Shown: positions 38,465 through 46,772, counted from the first letter of the stretch. The stretch is DNA of 47,077 bases from Mesorhizobium alhagi CCNWXJ12-2 (GCF_000236565.1 NZ_AHAM01000096.1:1-47077), one strand, 5' to 3'. Translations and numbers: made by a program. Notes: a model not told the origin generated them from the letters alone.

Positions 38465-38994
38465 TTCCCCGTCCTCTTCCAGTTCTCGAAATCGCCGCGC
38501 ATCGCCTTCCAGCGCGCCGCCGCCTGATCGTCCATGTTGAGTTCCTTGCGGCTGTTGATGCCGAGTACCGAGCGCAGCTTCTGGATGCCGCGTGCCGTCG
38601 TCAGCGGTTCTTGGAGCCCGTGCCGCGCCGCCAGGAATTCGAGGAATCGCCACTCCGAGCACTTCATCGTCGCTTCGGCCGCATAGTTTTTCCGCATGTC
38701 GGCCACCGGCCCGGCCGGCGGCTGACCCTGCCACTCAGGCTGCAGCGCCTTCGTCTTGGCAATGGCCCTGTCGATAAGCGCCAGCAGAAACTGCACCGAG
38801 CCGGCCGCGTCGCAGATGAAGGCGATCTCGTCCTCGCTGGCGCCCGGATCGAAGCGCGCGATCGGCAGCAGCATGCCGGTCTTTGTCCTCGCCTCGACAA
38901 AGCAGCCTTCGGAATCGTGCACGCGCGTCCACTCAGCCGGCGCGATGCCGGCGAGCTGGTCCCGGATCCGGGCGAGGCGAGCGCCATCCGTCAC
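38461..38994 (-). CDS. Hypothetical early phage protein
   Basis: 177 residues. The start is GTG at 38994, overlapping the upstream stop (GTGA). N-terminal alpha/beta domain (RIRDQLAGIAPAEWTRVHDSEGCFVEARTKTG, SEDEIAFICDAAGSVQFLLALIDRAI); the C-terminal part (ATMKCSEWRFLEFLAARHGLQEPLTT, LRSVLGINSRKELN) is conserved-looking in rhizobial prophages. No known motif. Translationally linked to the PP-loop gene that follows, so may act with it. Confidence 0.7.
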   Translation of the reverse strand: MTDGARLARIRDQLAGIAPAEWTRVHDSEGCFVEARTKTGMLLPIARFDPGASEDEIAFICDAAGSVQFLLALIDRAIAKTKALQPEWQGQPPAGPVADMRKNYAAEATMKCSEWRFLEFLAARHGLQEPLTTARGIQKLRSVLGINSRKELNMDDQAAARWKAMRGDFENWKRTGN

Positions 38995-39497
38995 TCCGCA
39001 GCCTCCCCCTCATTTTCACAACCGGTGTGCTTGCCGCCGCCGAAGGCGTAAGTGCGCCACGGCGTCCAGCACCAAGAGCCGCGATCTTTCCAGAAACCCC
39101 ATTTGCGGCGATCTGGGCCCTTCCACACGATCGTGATGATCTTGCCCGGCTCCGTCGCCCATTCGCCGAGAAGTTCACTGTCAGCCGGCGAAACAACCTT
39201 CGCCGCCCGGCCAATTACGCGGTGCGTGAATTCCGCGTTGCGGGCATGAAGGCGGAAACGTTCGACGCGGCGGTATGACTTCTCCCGTCGTTCGGCATCC
39301 CAGACTTCTTCCACGTAGGAGACGAGCGGGAACGTCCAGAAATCCCACGGATGGTCATGAGCATCCGGATCGGCGTCACCGCGGTGGAAGATGTGAAGGT
39401 GAAGGCGTCCGATACGGAATTGGGTAAGGTATGGCGTCCAATGCTCGCCGTCGGCGCCATAGATTGTTCGGCCGCCGATGAATTGCTTAATGCTCAT
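38991..39497 (-). CDS. Cupin-like early phage protein
   Basis: 168 residues starting MSIKQFIGGRTIYGADGE, overlapping the stop of the methyltransferase (ATGA). A His/Asp-rich strand, LHLHIFHRGDADPDAHDHPWDFWTF, looks like a cupin metal site, followed by VVSPADSELLGEWATEPGKIITIVWKGP and a Trp-rich C-terminus. Members of this shape occur in many phage early regions without known function. A small metal-binding beta barrel is the best description. Confidence 0.65.
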   Translation of the reverse strand: MSIKQFIGGRTIYGADGEHWTPYLTQFRIGRLHLHIFHRGDADPDAHDHPWDFWTFPLVSYVEEVWDAERREKSYRRVERFRLHARNAEFTHRVIGRAAKVVSPADSELLGEWATEPGKIITIVWKGPDRRKWGFWKDRGSWCWTPWRTYAFGGGKHTGCENEGEAAE

Positions 39498-41482
39498 TCC
39501 GCCGCCTCCAGCGCCAGCGCCGGGCGCACGTTGAGCGAGGCCAGCAGCCGCACCATCTCGGGCGGCACGGAATTGCCCACGAGGTGATATTTTTCGGTCT
39601 TGGTAAGCCGCCGGCGCTTGCCGTCGATTTCGATCTCGTCAGGCAGCGCACCCGGCTTGAAGCCGTGCGCCGCCGCACCCTCCTCCGGCTCCAGCATGCG
39701 CATGCCGATATCGGTGATGACATAGTCCAGACCGCGCACCTTGACGGTGACCAGCCCGTGCCGAGCCTTGGCGGTCAATGCGCCGAGCGGCTCATCTGCC
39801 GCCTGGTCCTGCCCGCCACTGCCGTAATACTTCTGGAGGAATGCCAGGATCAGACCGGCATGATTGCCGCCGGCCATTACGGTCGCCGCCGGCTCGGCTA
39901 TATCGCGGCCTGCAGCATTCGTGCCGCGCAGCGCCAGCATCGAGGCGGCGACTACGGCTTGCTGCGAGCCCGTGGCGGTGCTTGTCGACATCGGCTCGTC
40001 CGCAGGCCTGCCAGGATTCACGCCGCCTATCCGCCGGCTGTCATTATTGTGCTGCGCCAGGAACGCCGCGACGATCGCCGCCTTGCTGCCGCCGGCAACC
40101 TGAGTGCCGGCTGGCTCTTCGACATCCAGCACGCGCGGTGCCTGGCCCACGCGCTCGCCGTATCCGCTCTGCACCATGGAAACCGCGCAGAGCACGCGGT
40201 CTTCCTTTGTCGTCTGCGACCCTGCCGGTTCGTCCATGCCGCGCGGCTCGGATTGCGCCGCCCGTCCGCCGACGCCCATGGTGAATGGCGAAAGCCCGGC
40301 CGCCACCACTGCCATGGATGACGAGGTGTGCATCGTATTGACCGGCTCTTCTATGTCGTGGACGCCGTTGCGCGCCGCGCCGCTATGCTGGTCCGTCCGG
40401 ATCAGCGTCGTTGCCACCAGCGCATGCCCAGCCCCACCTGCCGTGAAGGCGTGCGACGGCTCGTCCGCGGCATAGGTCGGCTTGGCGGAATTGCGCATGA
40501 CGCCGAGATGCGGAACCACCACGCTCATCTCGCCGCGGTGTGCCGTCGTCAGCGTGCGGAGCGGATCGTCGATCGAATGGACGCGGTCATACCCGCCGGA
40601 ATGCGTGATCGGCACGATGAACGGCTTTGATGCCGTCACGACATAACGCATGACACCGCGCGCCGTGCGCCGCAGCGTCGCCATGGCCAGGTCCTTCGGT
40701 CGCCCGAAGATCGACTTCACTGGCCGCGACCAGTCGATGCAGGTATGCACCCCGACCCATGGCTTCAGGCCTAGCTTTCTGAAAACCTTGCGCGGCGCAT
40801 GCGTTCGCTCCGGCCATACGATCGGCGAACCGTCGGCCTTGGCGACGCCGAAATAGCGCTTCCGGATCGTTGGAATCCCATGATCGGAGCAGACGATCAC
40901 GCGGCCTTCGAACGAATAGCCGAGGCCGTGCATGTGTTTCAGCCAGGCGCGCCAGATGCGCCCGCGCTTCTTCGGATCGGGCACAAGCCATTGCTCGTCG
41001 ACCGGCACGCGCTCGCCGTTGGCCGCGATCGTGCCATCTAGCTTCAACACCCGGCCCGTCGCCGGGTCGCGCTTGGCGATCAAGCCGCCCCATGTCTGGA
41101 TTTCCGAGACGTTTTCGAGCGTGATGGTTTCCGGCCGCACGGTGCCAGCCCAGCGGCAGACAACCCACGCCAGCGACCGGCGCCGCTTCGACACCGGTTT
41201 GCCGCCCTTGGCCACGGAAAAATGCGTGCAGTCGGGCGATGCATGCAGCACGCGCACGCCGCGAGAGCCGCAAACCTCGCGCGGATCGGCTTCGAACACG
41301 TCACACTGGAGATGGCGCGTGTGGCGATGCCGCATCTTGTGGACGGCAACGGCGACCGGATCGTGATTGATCGCGACATGAACCGGAAAGCCTGCCAGCT
41401 CCAGACCGTCACAACCGCCGCCGAGGCCGGCGAACAGAACGATGGTCATTCGGTTGTCGAGCGGAAACACTGCAGAGTTCAA
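39494..41482 (-). CDS. DNA C5-cytosine methyltransferase with eight internal repeats
   Basis: 662 residues if the start is TTG at 41482 (overlaps the upstream stop as TTGA, with AGGGGG before it); ATG at 41449 is the alternative. C5 methylase motifs: motif I VLFAGLGGGCDG (15-26), the catalytic loop SPDC with Cys85, ENV (123-125), IPTIRKRYFGVA (~203-214) and motif X KYHLVGNSVPPEM (~631-643). Between ~302 and 582 lie eight copies of a ~37-residue repeat, each centred on an acidic-acidic-Pro box (DDP, DEP, EEP, AEP) followed by a T-rich AGG-x-A-x-VA segment. This probably replaces the target recognition domain. Likely protects phage DNA from restriction. Confidence 0.88.
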   Translation of the reverse strand: MNSAVFPLDNRMTIVLFAGLGGGCDGLELAGFPVHVAINHDPVAVAVHKMRHRHTRHLQCDVFEADPREVCGSRGVRVLHASPDCTHFSVAKGGKPVSKRRRSLAWVVCRWAGTVRPETITLENVSEIQTWGGLIAKRDPATGRVLKLDGTIAANGERVPVDEQWLVPDPKKRGRIWRAWLKHMHGLGYSFEGRVIVCSDHGIPTIRKRYFGVAKADGSPIVWPERTHAPRKVFRKLGLKPWVGVHTCIDWSRPVKSIFGRPKDLAMATLRRTARGVMRYVVTASKPFIVPITHSGGYDRVHSIDDPLRTLTTAHRGEMSVVVPHLGVMRNSAKPTYAADEPSHAFTAGGAGHALVATTLIRTDQHSGAARNGVHDIEEPVNTMHTSSSMAVVAAGLSPFTMGVGGRAAQSEPRGMDEPAGSQTTKEDRVLCAVSMVQSGYGERVGQAPRVLDVEEPAGTQVAGGSKAAIVAAFLAQHNNDSRRIGGVNPGRPADEPMSTSTATGSQQAVVAASMLALRGTNAAGRDIAEPAATVMAGGNHAGLILAFLQKYYGSGGQDQAADEPLGALTAKARHGLVTVKVRGLDYVITDIGMRMLEPEEGAAAHGFKPGALPDEIEIDGKRRRLTKTEKYHLVGNSVPPEMVRLLASLNVRPALALEAAE

Positions 41483-41970
41483 GCTTCGCCCCCTTCGGCT
41501 TCCGTGCCGGCCAGTGTTCTGAAGATTGCCTTGCCGGCGGCAGTCAGCCCCCACGGCGTGGCGCGGCCGGAAAGGCGGCAACCGCGCTCGACCACGCCCT
41601 TGCGCTCCAGCGAGGCGATGACGCCGTGCAGGACCGACCCCGACGACATCGAAAGCAGGTAGCTGAGATTGTCCGGCGAGAGCCGGCAGAACCCGTCCGC
41701 CTCGGCGTGCAGGCCAATCATGTAGACGACGCCGCGCTGCAGCTTGGTCAGGCCGCTCGCATCGCGCGCCTGGCCGGGTGCGATCTGCTCCGCCGCCGTC
41801 TGGCGCAGCAGGTCTTCCACCTTGCGCTCGCCGAACACGCGAAACAGGATCGCGGCGGCAAGCGATGTCGGCGCATCGCCGCGCCGCTTGGCCGCCTGCC
41901 TGATTTCTTCGGACAGCGCGCCGGGCAGCGCGACATGCATCGGCTCGGCCCTTTTCCGCGCCGCGCTCAT
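41479..41970 (-). CDS. Winged-helix regulator-like protein
   Basis: 163 residues from ATG at 41970 (MSAARKRAEPMHVALP), which overlaps the preceding stop (ATGA). A basic N-terminal strand-helix part (HVALPGALSEEIRQAAKRRG) resembles a ribbon-helix-helix. The C-terminal part is MarR-like: GLTKLQRGVVYMIGLHAEADG, LSYLLSMSSGSVLHGVIASLERKGVVERG, WGLTAAGKAIF. Possibly regulates the early operon or assists the methylase downstream. Confidence 0.65.
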   Translation of the reverse strand: MSAARKRAEPMHVALPGALSEEIRQAAKRRGDAPTSLAAAILFRVFGERKVEDLLRQTAAEQIAPGQARDASGLTKLQRGVVYMIGLHAEADGFCRLSPDNLSYLLSMSSGSVLHGVIASLERKGVVERGCRLSGRATPWGLTAAGKAIFRTLAGTEAEGGEA

Positions 41971-42290
41971 GATACATCCTCTCCGGTGAGCATGCCGGTG
42001 CGCCCTGCCCGCTCGATGACGCCGAGCAGCGTCGTGGTCGCACCGGCAAGCGGCATCGAGCCGCCGATGATTCCCCGGTGGCGTGGCCGCGCCATCGCCG
42101 CGCGCAACTCGTCGAGATAGGTCCGGCCTTCCTCGAACTGGGCACGGCGGCAACTCTCATCGAACACATCGCGCCAGCGCATGAGCGTGAACACCGGCGC
42201 CTCCAGAAGCACCAGCGCGCGCCCGGCGTCGGTCTCGGCCTCGCGCATCTTCTTCACATACGGGTCGAGGCTGTCGGTCGCGTGAGTCAT
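41967..42290 (-). CDS. Hypothetical early phage protein
   Basis: 107 residues starting MTHATDSLDPYVKKMREAETDAGR, overlapping the HTH gene stop (ATGA). Helical, mixed-charge N-terminus (LEAPVFTLMRWRDVFDESCRRAQFEEGRTYLDELR) and a short Gly/Thr-rich end. No motif recognised. Part of the overlapping early operon. Confidence 0.6.
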   Translation of the reverse strand: MTHATDSLDPYVKKMREAETDAGRALVLLEAPVFTLMRWRDVFDESCRRAQFEEGRTYLDELRAAMARPRHRGIIGGSMPLAGATTTLLGVIERAGRTGMLTGEDVS

Positions 42291-42589
42291 CGTGGGGCAG
42301 CCTCGTTTGTTTCACGTCGAACCGACGCTGTAACAGCCTGTTTGAAAACGGCTTTTCGCGTCACACGGCGGCGTTTCACGCCGTCATCGAGAAAGCTCAT
42401 CGGCTTCAGCCGGAAGGCCCTGCACAGCGTCAGGAAGCTGCCGATGGTGAGGTTCTCGCCGCGCGCGGCGCGGGAGATCATGGCGACGTTGAGCGTCGGG
42501 AACGCAGCCGCTGTTTGCCGATACGAAACGCCGTCGAGCTTTCGCGCCACAGCGGCGGCGAAGCGGGCGCGGGCGAAGGGATCAGCCAA
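42287..42589 (-). CDS. Cro/C1-type helix-turn-helix protein
   Basis: 100 residues. The start is TTG at 42589, overlapping the preceding stop by 8 bp; no in-frame ATG precedes the domain. Residues ~20-65 form an XRE-like HTH: VSYRQTAAAFPTLNVAMISRAARGENLTIGSFLTLCRAFRLKPM. The rest is short and basic (KRRRVTRKAVFK). As the second gene of the lytic-direction operon it takes a Cro-like place and may act on the 42898-42952 operators. Confidence 0.72.
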   Translation of the reverse strand: MADPFARARFAAAVARKLDGVSYRQTAAAFPTLNVAMISRAARGENLTIGSFLTLCRAFRLKPMSFLDDGVKRRRVTRKAVFKQAVTASVRRETNEAAPR

Positions 42590-42875
42590 CGTCCTGCCCT
42601 CCCTGGTCGGTCAGCACGACGCCGAAATCGGAAGGGAAATGGCCAAGCACGGCCCACAGCCTGGCGCGCGCTTCAGCGTCCCACAGCCTGCCCATCCACG
42701 CCCATTCGATCTGCAGATGCGTCAGGCCGGAAAGCTGCTTCCAGCGCTTTCTTTCCCGCTTGACGGTCGCCTGCATGCCGCAGCGGGAAGGCCTGTCCGC
42801 ATGCGCCATCACCGCGCGGGCGCGCAGGAAGAAGGCGAGCATGGCCGGCGAGAAGTCTGGCAAGGGCGCGCTCAT
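42582..42875 (-). CDS. First gene of the lytic-direction early operon, unknown function
   Basis: 97 residues from ATG at 42875 (MSAPLPDFSPAMLAFFLRAR), with GAGG six bases upstream. The frame extends to 42956 but those residues are the operator region. Aromatic and basic: KRERKRWKQLSGLTHLQIEWAWMGRLWDAEARARLW, FPSDFGVVLTDQGG. No family recognised. The transcript would start only ~13 bases upstream at the promoter listed below. Confidence 0.62.
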   Translation of the reverse strand: MSAPLPDFSPAMLAFFLRARAVMAHADRPSRCGMQATVKRERKRWKQLSGLTHLQIEWAWMGRLWDAEARARLWAVLGHFPSDFGVVLTDQGGQDVG

Positions 42876-42894
42876 CCCGCACCTCGCTGCCAAC

Positions 42895-42952
42895 ATATTC
42901 GCACACATGTGTACGTTTTCAGCTTGCCGTTCGCACACATGTGTGCGAATAT
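42895..42952. promoter_or_regulatory. Divergent promoters with two palindromic operators
   Basis: Rightward (hicA): TTGCCG (42924-42929), 17 bp, GAATAT (42947-42952). The spacer holds a perfect 20-bp palindrome, TTCGCACACATGTGTGCGAA (42930-42949). Leftward (lytic operon): CTGAAA (complement of 42917-42922), 16 bp, GAATAT (complement of 42895-42900), with a 17/20 copy of the same palindrome at 42898-42917. Operator centres are 32 bp apart, about three helical turns. One repressor could silence both promoters. Confidence 0.75.
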
Positions 42953-42976
42953 CCATGCATAGAAAGGAGGTTTGGA

Positions 42977-43171
42977 ATGAAGCGTGAAGCCCTCATCCGG
43001 GAGCTTCGGAAACTGGCCAGAGAACAAGGCAAGTCTTTCGAAGTGCAGAAGAACAGCGGAAAGGGCTCTCACTATCTCGTCAGGTTCGGCGGCAAGCGCA
43101 CCATCATCAAGTCGGGCGAACTGCGACCGGGATATGTGAAGCTCATCAGGCAACAGCTGGGGGTCGATTGA
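42977..43171 (+). CDS. hicA: HicA-type toxin
   Basis: 64 residues from ATG at 42977 with a perfect AAAGGAGG site. HicA is a small double-stranded-RNA-binding-fold ribonuclease that cuts mRNA when free of HicB. The sequence has the expected shape: MKREALIRELRKLAREQG, then KGSHYLVRFGGKRTII with the catalytic histidine at residue 32, and GYVKLIRQQLGV. Slightly shorter and more basic than many HicA proteins. First gene of the two-gene operon, hicB follows after 51 bp. Confidence 0.88.
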   Translation: MKREALIRELRKLAREQGKSFEVQKNSGKGSHYLVRFGGKRTIIKSGELRPGYVKLIRQQLGVD

Positions 43172-43222
43172 CCCCCAGCAATGAGCCCTGCGCTTCACCA
43201 AAAAAAGAAAGGAAAAGGAGCA

Positions 43223-43654
43223 ATGAAGTATGTCTATGCCGCCCATCTCGCGCCGGAAGCGGATGGCGGATTTCTTGTGACGTTTCCGGATGTTCCGGAG
43301 GCGATTACCCAGGGCGACGACCGTGCCGACGCCCTGGCCAGCGCCGCAGAGGCGCTGGGTCTGGCGCTGCGCGGCGTTCTGGTAGACGGCGAAAGCCTGC
43401 CGGCGCCAGTGGCATCGGGCGGCGACCTGGTGCCGGTCGCGGTCGACCCGGAAACGGCGATGAAGCTCGCCGTCGTCGAGGCCTTCCGCGCCGCCGGCAT
43501 TTCCAAGACCGAGCTTGCCCGCCGTCTTGGCAAGGCCGAGAACGAGGCGCGCAGGATCCTCGACCCCGACCACGGCACGCGCCCGGCTTTGCTGGCCGCG
43601 GCGTTGGCTGCACTCGGAAAGCAGGTGGTGGTCGACGTTCGCGACGCAGCCTGA
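43223..43654 (+). CDS. hicB: HicB-type antitoxin with C-terminal HTH
   Basis: 143 residues from ATG at 43223 (MKYVYAAHLAPEADGGFLVTFPDVPEA), preceded by AAAGGAG. The N-terminal ~65 residues are the HicB RNase-H-like fold (GFLVTFPDVPEAITQGDDRADALASAAEALGLAL). The C-terminus is an XRE-type HTH (KLAVVEAFRAAGISKTELARRLGKAENEARRIL), as in HTH-type HicB proteins that repress their own promoter. It probably binds the palindromes upstream of hicA and, since a related site covers the leftward promoter, may also repress the phage early operon. Confidence 0.9.
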   Translation: MKYVYAAHLAPEADGGFLVTFPDVPEAITQGDDRADALASAAEALGLALRGVLVDGESLPAPVASGGDLVPVAVDPETAMKLAVVEAFRAAGISKTELARRLGKAENEARRILDPDHGTRPALLAAALAALGKQVVVDVRDAA

Positions 43655-43658
43655 AACG

Positions 43659-43692
43659 AGGGCGGTTGGGTGAGCAATCATCCGACCGCCCT
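43659..43692. terminator. Hairpin terminator between hicB and the dam-like gene
   Basis: AGGGCGGT (43659-43666) pairs with ACCGCCCT (43685-43692), followed by TT on the right. It begins 5 bases after the hicB stop and overlaps the convergent dam-like stop, so it can serve both. Confidence 0.6.
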
Positions 43693-44575
43693 TTCACATT
43701 CGGCAAACAGCGGCGTGCCATGCCCGCCAGCGCGGACCTCCAGCGCCGCCGCGCAGGCAGGATTGAGCCACAGCACTTCGGTGCGAGGGCGCGCGCCATC
43801 GGCCAGCGCTTCCCGCTCGAACCGTGTCCAGCCCGGCAGGGCGCCGTCATAGAGCGGGTGGGGGTAACCGGAGAGCACCACCATGCCGGCGAGGCCGCGC
43901 AGCGCATCGAGCAGCGCCACATGGTCGGCGTCGCTCATTTCGTGGCGATATTGGTGCTTGGCGTCGTTGGGATTCTTGCGGTTGCGGGTCGCATGCACAT
44001 AGGGCGGATCGACATAGAAAAGCGTGTCGGCGCGATCGTGCGCGGCCATCACCACCAGCGCCGGGCGGTTCTCGATCGTCACGCCGCGAAAGCGCCGCAC
44101 CACCGCCTCGAGCGTTTCGGGGTACCCGGCCCAGTCATGCGCCGGCGTGGTGCCCGACCTGGAAGAGTTGGCGCGGAATCCTGTAGTGCGATGCCCGCGC
44201 CCCATGTCGGAATGGGCGTTCGACCCAAATCCCATGAAGGCGCGGATGATCAGCCGGCGGGCGCGCTCTACAGCATCGTCGGTCGGATCCCAGCCAAGCT
44301 CAAACTCGGCACGGGCGAAGGGCGTAAGCTCAAGCAGCTGCATGAGCCTGCCCCCCCCCGGTCGGGTCCTGGAGCACCCGGAACAGATTGACCACGTCGC
44401 CGTCGAGATCGTTGTAGACCTCGGCGTAGGCGCTAGCCTTGCGCAGCAGCACCGAGGCCGCGCCGCCGAACGGCTCGACATAGATCCGGTGCGGTGGAAA
44501 GTGCCCGATGATCCACGGCGCCAGCAGCCACTTGCCACCATGCCAGCGAAGGACGGGACGGGAGGGCGCGTTCAT
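43678..44575 (-). pseudogene. Dam-type N6-adenine methyltransferase, frameshifted at a run of nine G
   Basis: The reading frame from ATG 44575 ([20 protein letters not shown], then [15 protein letters not shown], the FGG motif) is open to LFRVLQDPT, then enters a G9 tract (C on the given strand, 44351-44359). After it the proper sequence continues in another frame ([18 protein letters not shown], later FYVDPPYVHATRN with catalytic DPPY). Eight G would restore one ~298-residue DNA adenine methylase. So either the tract is variable in length, translation slips there, or it is a sequence error. Without correction no full enzyme is made. Confidence 0.85.
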
Positions 44576-44619
44576 GCCGCCCTCGCCAGTTGTGGACGCA
44601 GTGTGCTATTCGGACGGCG

Positions 44620-45216
44620 ATGGGGGAAAATTTCTGGAATTCCGTAGAAATTGTCGGAAGCGCCGCATGTCGCGGCGACCAATGCACCATTCAGGCATGG
44701 CTTGTTGCTCTGGGTTCCCTCGGCGTGTTGCTGACGCTGATCGTCCTCTGGCAGACGCTTCGTCACATGCGGCGGTCGAGCGAGCGCCAGTTGCGGGCTT
44801 ACATGTACGTGGGATCGTCGACCATTTCCGGGCTTGCTGCAGGCAACATGGAAATGAAGCTGGTGATCATGAACACAGGTCAGACGCCGGCTTACAGCGT
44901 CAATATTTCTGGCAACTTTGTTGCAGGCTCGCCAACCACGATTGATTTTGAAGCGCAACCGACTGCGACAAAGGCCCTGGGCGACATTGGGCCGGGACAG
45001 ACAAAAACTCTCAAGTTTAGCCCTGAGGAGCCTAAGCCCGCAGACATCAGGCAAGGAATGCAAGCGGGCGTTTGGAAACTTTTCGTCTTTGGCGTCATTT
45101 CTTATCGCGACGCATTTGACCATGACAGGACGACGAAACTCAGGCTCGAAGCACCACCTATCGGTGCGGAAAGCGCGGACCTTGTTGTCTGCGATGAAGG
45201 TAACGTCTCCGATTGA
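44620..45216 (+). CDS. Membrane-anchored protein with beta-sandwich-like domain
   Basis: About 198 residues from ATG at 44620 (MGENFWNSVEIVG); ATG at 44590 is an alternative and neither has a good ribosome site. One membrane segment at ~25-46 (WLVALGSLGVLLTLIVLWQTL), then a probable Ig-like domain (LRAYMYVGSSTISGL, MEMKLVIMNTGQTPAYSVNISG, KALGDIGPGQTKTL, WKLFVFGVISYRDAF). Proteins of this build are common and uncharacterised in proteobacteria. It points against both neighbours, so it looks like an inserted accessory gene. Confidence 0.65.
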   Translation: MGENFWNSVEIVGSAACRGDQCTIQAWLVALGSLGVLLTLIVLWQTLRHMRRSSERQLRAYMYVGSSTISGLAAGNMEMKLVIMNTGQTPAYSVNISGNFVAGSPTTIDFEAQPTATKALGDIGPGQTKTLKFSPEEPKPADIRQGMQAGVWKLFVFGVISYRDAFDHDRTTKLRLEAPPIGAESADLVVCDEGNVSD

Positions 45217-45221
45217 TGCCA

Positions 45222-46772
45222 TCATGCCGGCACCGCCTTGCTCGGGCGCCCGCGCTTCTTGGTGGGAACGTCAGCGGCATCTGCAATTGGCGCTAAGTTC
45301 ACGGCGTCGCCGTCGCTGGCGGCCTCGACCATGCGCCCGAGTTCAGCCAGGCGCTGTGCGCCGCCGACGGTTAGTTCCTTGCCGGCCCAGATCAGGCCAC
45401 GCTCGTTCAGGCTGTCGATCAGCGGCCCCTTGACCGTGACGCCGGCGCCGATCGCGCCGAGCGCCTTGAATTCGGCCAGTTCATCGGCCGTGACCGACGA
45501 ACTGGCTGACGCTGTTCCCTGTGACTCCGCTGCGCTGTCGACCGCGACGGCGGGGGCTTCTTCAACAGGTGGGGCTTCGGGGCATTCTCCGCTCAGTTGC
45601 GGCTTGTCCTCTCGCGTCACTCCCCGCTCGGATTCCTCTCCGGCTTCAAACCCCCAATGGTCCCAGCCCGGCCGGGGCGAGCGGCAGAACATTTCAAGCT
45701 TTGGAACGCCGGGATAGAGCCGCTCGATCTGTTCGGCATACCAGTCGGGTTTCGCGGAATGCGCGGCGACGGGATGCTCGGTGCATTTCTGCGGCTGCGT
45801 TCCGGGCAGGGGCGCCGGCACGTCGCCGCGCGTGCCGATCAAGAGTAGTTCGAGATTGTCGAAACTCCAGTAGCCGGTGCCAAGCTGCTCGCCTGGATAG
45901 ACCTTCTTCCAGCCCCAGAAGGATTTGAACGTGAAGCCCCAGGCCTCCATGATGCGCAGGCCGTTGGCGAGATCGGTCACCCAAAGGAACAGCACCCCGT
46001 CCTTGCCCGCCGGGCAGCCGAGATCGAGGATCGCCTGCAGGTCCATCGTCGGATAGTGGTTCTCGGCGCTCTTCTCCCGGCCGGTAACCTCGGAATGGAC
46101 AAGGAACTTGTGTGGCGGGTCGGCGTAGATCACCGGGTAGGTTGGACCGGCCTCGCCGTCCTTCCACCACACCCGCGACGTTGCCTTGCCCCGCTCCGCC
46201 GTCAGCTGCATCGTGGCGATGCGCACGGTGTGGCGCAGCTTCTGCTGCTCGGCGCGCAGGCCCTTGGCGACCTTCATCAGTTCGCGCCGATTGTCGGCAT
46301 CGGGCATGAAGGAGGTCTTGATGGTCTTGCGCGCCGGCTGCTTGACGCCGTCGCGGCCCTCGACCTCTTCATGGTGGCTAATTTCGCCACCATCGACCAT
46401 GCGCTTGCGAACCGTCTCGACAGTCGAGTGATGAACGCCGAGCATGCCGGCGATCGCCCGCGACGAGATCGAGGGTGTGTCGCGCAACTGGTCGGCGATC
46501 ACCGCCTGCTTCTGCGCTGTGGTGAGATGCCGGCGCGAAACGTTGAGTTCGCGGGCAAGCTTTCGCTTGTCGGTTTCGCTGAGCCCCTTGCGCACGAAGC
46601 GCGGCCAGTCGACCAGGCCAAGGCTTTCGCAGATCGCAACGCGGTGATGACCGTCGAGGATCTCGCCGTCCTCGTCGTATTCAACCGGCACGAGCACGCC
46701 GTGCGCGATGATCGACGCCTCGAGCGAGGCATATTCTTCGGCGGAAAGCGGCGGGAGGAGCTGGTATTTCAT
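45222..46772 (-). CDS. ParB-like / MT-A70 adenine methyltransferase fusion
   Basis: 516 residues. Residues ~1-60 are a ParB-N domain ([28 protein letters not shown]), followed by a KorB-like helical region with an HTH ([20 protein letters not shown], ~101-121). Residues ~210-370 are an MT-A70 N6-adenine methyltransferase: [10 protein letters not shown] (214-223), [57 protein letters not shown]. The usual DPPW reads DPPH here. The last ~110 residues are a disordered link and a small C-terminal domain ([11 protein letters not shown]). It may mark phage DNA at ParB-recognised sites. Starts on the GapR-like stop (ATGA). Confidence 0.85.
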   Translation of the reverse strand: MKYQLLPPLSAEEYASLEASIIAHGVLVPVEYDEDGEILDGHHRVAICESLGLVDWPRFVRKGLSETDKRKLARELNVSRRHLTTAQKQAVIADQLRDTPSISSRAIAGMLGVHHSTVETVRKRMVDGGEISHHEEVEGRDGVKQPARKTIKTSFMPDADNRRELMKVAKGLRAEQQKLRHTVRIATMQLTAERGKATSRVWWKDGEAGPTYPVIYADPPHKFLVHSEVTGREKSAENHYPTMDLQAILDLGCPAGKDGVLFLWVTDLANGLRIMEAWGFTFKSFWGWKKVYPGEQLGTGYWSFDNLELLLIGTRGDVPAPLPGTQPQKCTEHPVAAHSAKPDWYAEQIERLYPGVPKLEMFCRSPRPGWDHWGFEAGEESERGVTREDKPQLSGECPEAPPVEEAPAVAVDSAAESQGTASASSSVTADELAEFKALGAIGAGVTVKGPLIDSLNERGLIWAGKELTVGGAQRLAELGRMVEAASDGDAVNLAPIADAADVPTKKRGRPSKAVPA

